38,383 bases of DNA. It comes from Aggregatilineales bacterium. Lineage in GTDB: Bacteria; Chloroflexota; Anaerolineae; Aggregatilineales; Ch27. A program made the position numbers and the translations under genes. The stretch's first letter is position 1. Each line of letters opens with the position of its first letter. Positions 35,769-38,383 of the stretch are shown here, one piece after another. The notes beneath the pieces are model-generated. The model made no database searches. It saw only the letters and a program-made list of their open reading frames with translations, and had not been told where the DNA came from. The stretch is taken from contig JARKOQ010000011.1 in assembly GCA_029976005.1 (NCBI GenBank), positions 1-38,383 on the forward strand, read 5' to 3'.

Positions 35769-35803
35769 AAAATGGCAAACTCGCATGGATTCATCCATGC
35801 GAG
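35769..35803 (-). terminator. Terminator-like palindrome after the small hypothetical gene
   Basis: A perfect inverted repeat, CTCGCATGGAT and ATCCATGCGAG around TC (35780-35803), is followed on the minus strand by a short TTTT run about 8 nt later. It lies 51 nt after the stop of the hypothetical gene and shortly before the aap promoter, so it probably separates the two units. Confidence 0.6.
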
Positions 35804-35853
35804 GCTCGGTCAATTCCTACAAATTTGGATTTACTTTGTCCACACCAAATGCC

Positions 35854-36180
35854 TTAGCGCAGGCCGTTCTGCTGCTGGGCCAGCCATTCCTCACGGGTGA
35901 CGAACTCGCCCCCGGCGACCTTCTTGTCCACCAGGCGCTTGTTCGGGTCGAATCTGAAATCGGCGTCCATCCGCTCGAAGCTGTGCTGGCCAACCACGAC
36001 CTTGTGCGTGAAATAGCCGACGACGCGATCGTTTTCGTACTCCGGCGAGAGCTGGTTGAGGTCCAGACGCACCTGGACGATCTCCCCGCTGCGCCGGCTG
36101 CGAATGTAATAGTACATGCCGCCGTCCGCGCCCCGGCCGGAGCCTTGTCCGCCACCCAACAACCGGCGCAAGAAATCCAT
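35854..36180 (-). CDS. Small conserved hypothetical protein
   Basis: The 108-aa protein begins MDFLRRLLGGG with a Gly-rich segment, then GGMYYYIRSRRSGEIVQVRL and a mixed alpha/beta body with GYFTHKVVVGQHSFERMDADFRFD, ending in KVAGGEFVTREEWLAQQ. I recognise the general pattern from short uncharacterised Chloroflexota proteins but can name no function. ATG 36180 is chosen over earlier in-frame starts because AGGAGG lies 8 nt upstream and the inferred promoter lies between 36180 and the earlier ATG at 36348. No signal peptide or membrane segment is present. Confidence 0.75.
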   Translation of the reverse strand: MDFLRRLLGGGQGSGRGADGGMYYYIRSRRSGEIVQVRLDLNQLSPEYENDRVVGYFTHKVVVGQHSFERMDADFRFDPNKRLVDKKVAGGEFVTREEWLAQQQNGLR

Positions 36181-36249
36181 CCGCCTGCCCTCCTGATCCG
36201 CCCATGCTCTGGTTGGGGGCAGGCCGCTGACCTGCCCACGCTGCCCCCT

Positions 36250-36278
36250 AGCATACCACACCACCGCCCGGCAGTCAG
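36250..36278 (-). promoter_or_regulatory. Promoter of the small hypothetical gene
   Basis: On the minus strand CTGACT (36273-36278) and TATGCT (36250-36255) are 17 nt apart, with TG one base before the -10. Transcription would begin near 36243, leaving a leader of about 63 nt to ATG 36180. Confidence 0.6.
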
Positions 36279-36339
36279 GGATCGGCTCCGGAGTTGCGGG
36301 CGGCGCGTCGAAAAGCAGCGCGACCCGCCAGAATGCGAG

Positions 36340-36436
36340 AAAAGGCAAGCCGTGAAAAACGCCACTGCGAAGGGCGTGGAGAATACCGGGGAGGCCCCAG
36401 GAACCCGATCTCCCCTCCGTGGTTGAGACGCCTTTT
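36340..36436. other. Possible structured RNA segment in an intergenic gap
   Basis: This gap (36279-36515) holds no gene. AAAAGGC (36340-36346) can pair with GCCTTTT (36430-36436), enclosing two hairpins: ACGCC/GGCGT (36359-36377) and GGGGAG/CTCCCC (36388-36415). Two further short palindromes lie at 36451-36481. No known ncRNA or riboswitch signature was recognised and strand is uncertain. Confidence 0.25.
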
Positions 36437-36515
36437 CAGCTTGATGCGCTGGCCCTGCCGCTAGGGCCGACCGGCGGTCGGTCTGACCTGCATCAAAACC
36501 GGCACGGTGAGCTGT

Positions 36516-37574
36516 CTAGAACACCTCGTCTCGCGCCGGACTGCTGTTCTCCGCCGGACCGACTTTCTCCGCCGGACTGCTGTTCTCCGCCGGACCGTTG
36601 GTGTCCGACGGACTGCCCTGCTCCGCCGGGGAATCGGCCTGCGCCGGATTGGCCTCGACGTGGAGCGCGGCTTCGAGTTCGGGGGGCAAGGGCTGGTAGA
36701 CCGTCTGCGAATCGGCGGCGCTCAGGTCTTCCGGGGTCAGCGTGAAGCGGCTCAGGTCGGTCTCCGGCGTCCAGTGCCCGCCGTCGGGCAGGATCGTGCA
36801 CTCGTCGAACACGGCCCCGTCCAGCACCGCGCCGATCAGCTCCGCGCCTTCCAGGTTGGCATGCTGGAGCCGGGCCTCGAACAGCGAGGCGTCGCGCAGG
36901 TGCGCCCCGCCCAGGTGGGCGCCTTGCAGGCTGGCCCCATCCAGGCGCACGCCGGTCAGGTTGGCCCCGCCCAGGTTCGCCATCTGGAGGTTGGCCCCGG
37001 TCAGGAGCGCGTCGGCGAGCGCGGCCCGGAAGAGGTTGGCCCCCTGCAAGCGCGCCCCGCTGAGGTCCGCGCCGCGCAGGTTGGCCTCGAACAGGTTGGC
37101 CCCCTGCAAGCTGACCCGTTCCAGGTGGGCCTGCTCCAGGTCGGCCCCGAACAGGAAGGCGCGCTGCACGTCGGCCCGGCGCAGGTTGGCCCCACGCAGG
37201 CGGGCTTCCGGCAGGAACGCGCCTTGCAGACTGCCATCGGTCAGCCAGCCGCCCTCGCGCAGGTAGCCCAGGGCGGAGACGGCCTCGACCGGGTCGCTGC
37301 TGCCCAACTGGGCCAGCAAGCCCGCACGCCGCTGGGAAGCGTCTTCCTGGGGCGACGGAGCGAATCCGCCGTTTCCGCCGCCGCCAATCGCCAGCAGCGC
37401 GGCGATTCCCCCGGCCAGGGCGGCCGCCCCCAGCGCCACCAGCAGGTAAGCGAGACTCGCGCCGAGCAGCAGTCCGCCGACCAGCAGGACGATCCCCAGC
37501 ACGGCCAGGGCGCGAATCAGGCCCCGGCGCGGCGCGGTCAACCCGGCCCACGTTTCACGCAGCAATGGCTCCAC
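36516..37574 (-). CDS. Membrane-anchored pentapeptide-repeat protein
   Basis: The 352-aa protein has two hydrophobic helices near 20-63 (ALAVLGIVLLVGG, then LLVALGAAALAGGIAALLAI). A short linker leads to about thirty pentapeptide repeats of the A(D/N)LXX type from about 110 to 255 (LQGANLFEANLRGADLSGA), which build a right-handed beta-helix. The C-terminal tail (about 300-350) has Ser/Pro/Ala/Glu-rich repeats. Such proteins are often protein-binding scaffolds; some mimic DNA, but that cannot be said here. GTG 37574 is chosen because AGGGGG lies 6 nt upstream and the promoter at 37614-37643 overlaps the earlier TTG 37643. Confidence 0.85.
   Translation of the reverse strand: MEPLLRETWAGLTAPRRGLIRALAVLGIVLLVGGLLLGASLAYLLVALGAAALAGGIAALLAIGGGGNGGFAPSPQEDASQRRAGLLAQLGSSDPVEAVSALGYLREGGWLTDGSLQGAFLPEARLRGANLRRADVQRAFLFGADLEQAHLERVSLQGANLFEANLRGADLSGARLQGANLFRAALADALLTGANLQMANLGGANLTGVRLDGASLQGAHLGGAHLRDASLFEARLQHANLEGAELIGAVLDGAVFDECTILPDGGHWTPETDLSRFTLTPEDLSAADSQTVYQPLPPELEAALHVEANPAQADSPAEQGSPSDTNGPAENSSPAEKVGPAENSSPARDEVF
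36541..36597. repeat. 36-nt tandem repeat in the pentapeptide gene tail
   Basis: A 21-nt segment beginning CTGCTGTTCTCCGCC occurs at 36541-36561 and again at 36577-36597, a 36-nt period. It encodes a 12-residue repeat with PAENSSPAE at its core. The surrounding bases carry more decayed copies. Confidence 0.8.
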
Positions 37575-37613
37575 GAGAATCCCCCTCACGACCGACGACC
37601 CATCAACGCCCCG

Positions 37614-37643
37614 ATTGTGCCCGATCCGGGCCGATTCGACCAA
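37614..37643 (-). promoter_or_regulatory. Promoter of the pentapeptide-repeat gene
   Basis: On the minus strand TTGGTC (37638-37643) and CACAAT (37614-37619) are 18 nt apart. Start of transcription near 37607 leaves about 33 nt to GTG 37574. It lies directly beside the left end of the 200-bp inverted-repeat element. Confidence 0.5.
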
Positions 37644-37647
37644 CGGG

Positions 37648-37847
37648 AAAACAAAGGCATCTCACCGCCGAGGACACAGAGAAAGACAAATCGAGGTTGT
37701 TTTCGTTTGCGGCTTTCGAGCACCCGGCGGCAAGCTGTTTTTCGGTGGAAAAGCGGGCAACTCCCAACGGTCGCAAAAACCTGGAAGAAGCAGCCTGTAA
37801 AACCTCTGCTTTTCTCCGCGCTCTCCGCGGTGAGGTATTTTTGTTTT
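37648..37847. mobile_element. 200-bp MITE-like element with 38-bp terminal inverted repeats
   Basis: The left end (37648-37685) and the inverse of the right end (37810-37847) align without gaps over 38 bases with about 28 matches, including AAAACAAA at both tips and CTCACCGC inside. No transposase is encoded within. The right tip reaches the trpF stop codon and the left tip lies 5 bases from a promoter. The CACCGC..GAG..GAGAAA type of end recalls intergenic repeats seen in many environmental bacteria. No target-site duplication was identified. Confidence 0.65.
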
Positions 37848-38383
37848 TAGCCCCCCCGCACCGCTTCACAAAACGCCCGCAGGCGATCCGGGTCTTTGCG
37901 GCGTTTATCCGGCCCCTCCACCCCGCCGGCCACGTCCACCCCCCAGGGCCGGATCGCCTGGATGCGGGCCGCGACGTTCTCCGGCGTGAGTCCCCCGGCC
38001 AGCATCAGGCGGGCGACTCCCCCCCCGGCGGCCAGGGCCACGTCCAGCCCGGCCTGCTCGCCCGTGCCGCCGTACAGGTCTTTGTGGTAGGCGTCCACCA
38101 GCAGCGTGGGCAGGCGCGGATCGGCCGGGCCGGCGCTGCCGAACAGCGCCGCCTGCCGGCGGGCTTCCTCTGGGTCGCGGGGCCGGATGGCTTTGAAGCC
38201 CAGCCCGGCCAGGGCCAGCAACGCGCCGGGCGACTCGTCGCCGTGAAGCTGGAGCGCGTCCAGCCCGGCCGCGACCCGGATCGCCGCCGCGTCCGGCGCA
38301 TTGACGAACACCCCCACCAGGACCGGGCAGCGCTCCCCCAGATCGGCGCGCAGCGCGTCGGTGATGGCGCGCGTCTCCTCCGG
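37847..38383 (-). CDS. trpF: Phosphoribosylanthranilate isomerase (N-terminal part outside window)
   Basis: The frame is open from the window edge to TAA at 37847-37849, giving 178 residues of the C-terminal part. TrpF converts N-(5-phosphoribosyl)anthranilate to the carboxyphenylamino-deoxyribulose phosphate in tryptophan synthesis. Matching TIM-barrel motifs are VGVFVNAP, LQLHGDES, LLVDAYHKDLYGGTGEQ with the conserved Asp after LLV, LAGGLTPENV, and WGVDVAGGVEGPDKRRKD, which forms the phosphate site. The N-terminal KICG segment with the catalytic Cys is expected upstream of the window. GVDVAGGVE replaces the more usual GVDVSSGVE. Other trp genes cannot be seen. Confidence 0.93.
   Translation of the reverse strand, partial: PEETRAITDALRADLGERCPVLVGVFVNAPDAAAIRVAAGLDALQLHGDESPGALLALAGLGFKAIRPRDPEEARRQAALFGSAGPADPRLPTLLVDAYHKDLYGGTGEQAGLDVALAAGGGVARLMLAGGLTPENVAARIQAIRPWGVDVAGGVEGPDKRRKDPDRLRAFCEAVRGG

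Noticed and set aside
36181-36348. Longer version of the small hypothetical protein from ATG 36348
   Set aside because: The promoter at 36250-36278 and the AGGAGG before 36180 favour the short form, and the extra N-terminal segment has no conserved look.
36340-36436. Cobalamin, TPP or c-di-GMP riboswitch
   Set aside because: Scattered motif-like pieces such as GCCACTG and CCAGGAACC occur, but the required order and core elements are not present.
36419-36745. Plus-strand open frame opposite the end of the pentapeptide gene
   Set aside because: Its Pro/Arg/Cys-rich repeats are the antisense image of the 36-nt repeat in the pentapeptide gene tail.

Overview
The window is high-GC bacterial DNA whose gene content suggests a Chloroflexota (Anaerolineae-like) genome. 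The pointers are very long multi-GAF/PAS sensor proteins, Pro/Thr-rich lipoproteins, a DUF4342-type protein and an Aap-type amino-acid ABC transporter with enlarged permeases. This placement is inferred from family resemblance; there is no rRNA or marker gene here to prove it. Codon bias leaves long antisense frames open, so genes were chosen by protein content.

Region A (1-23695, all minus strand) is a signalling locus of about 22 kb. From promoter side to distal side it holds: two stand-alone CheY-like receivers; a 1,686-aa protein with nine PAS and two GAF domains; three membrane-anchored GAF proteins; a Cache-HAMP-GAF protein; and a 2,912-aa hybrid histidine kinase with about eleven GAF or GAF-like units, one PAS and two receiver domains. 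Genes overlap by 1-4 nt or lie 15-21 nt apart, so translation is probably coupled. Only the giant protein has a kinase core; the five other sensor proteins have no output domain. At the distal end, after a 156-nt gap, is a threonine-synthase-like PLP enzyme fused in frame to a receiver domain and cut by the window edge. The likeliest reading is a sensor array built from separate chains around one kinase, with receivers, including one on a metabolic enzyme, as outputs.

Region B (23696-29590) holds small units: a divergent promoter region, a PIG-L/LmbE deacetylase with terminator, a PadR regulator overlapping a GyrI-like ligand-binding gene with an operator-like palindrome on its promoter, a 7/8-nt minisatellite, a lipoprotein, a HEAT-repeat protein and a DUF4342-like protein.

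Region C (29587-35726, minus) is a polar amino-acid ABC transporter in the order binding protein, permease Q, permease M, ATPase (aapJQMP). It has a strong promoter, a long leader and an attenuator-like hairpin after aapJ. Both permeases carry large insertions.

Region D (35769-38383, minus) holds a small conserved hypothetical gene, a possible structured RNA segment, a membrane-anchored pentapeptide-repeat protein, a 200-bp MITE-like element and the 3' part of trpF.

No tRNA, rRNA, CRISPR array, transposase or prophage gene was recognised.
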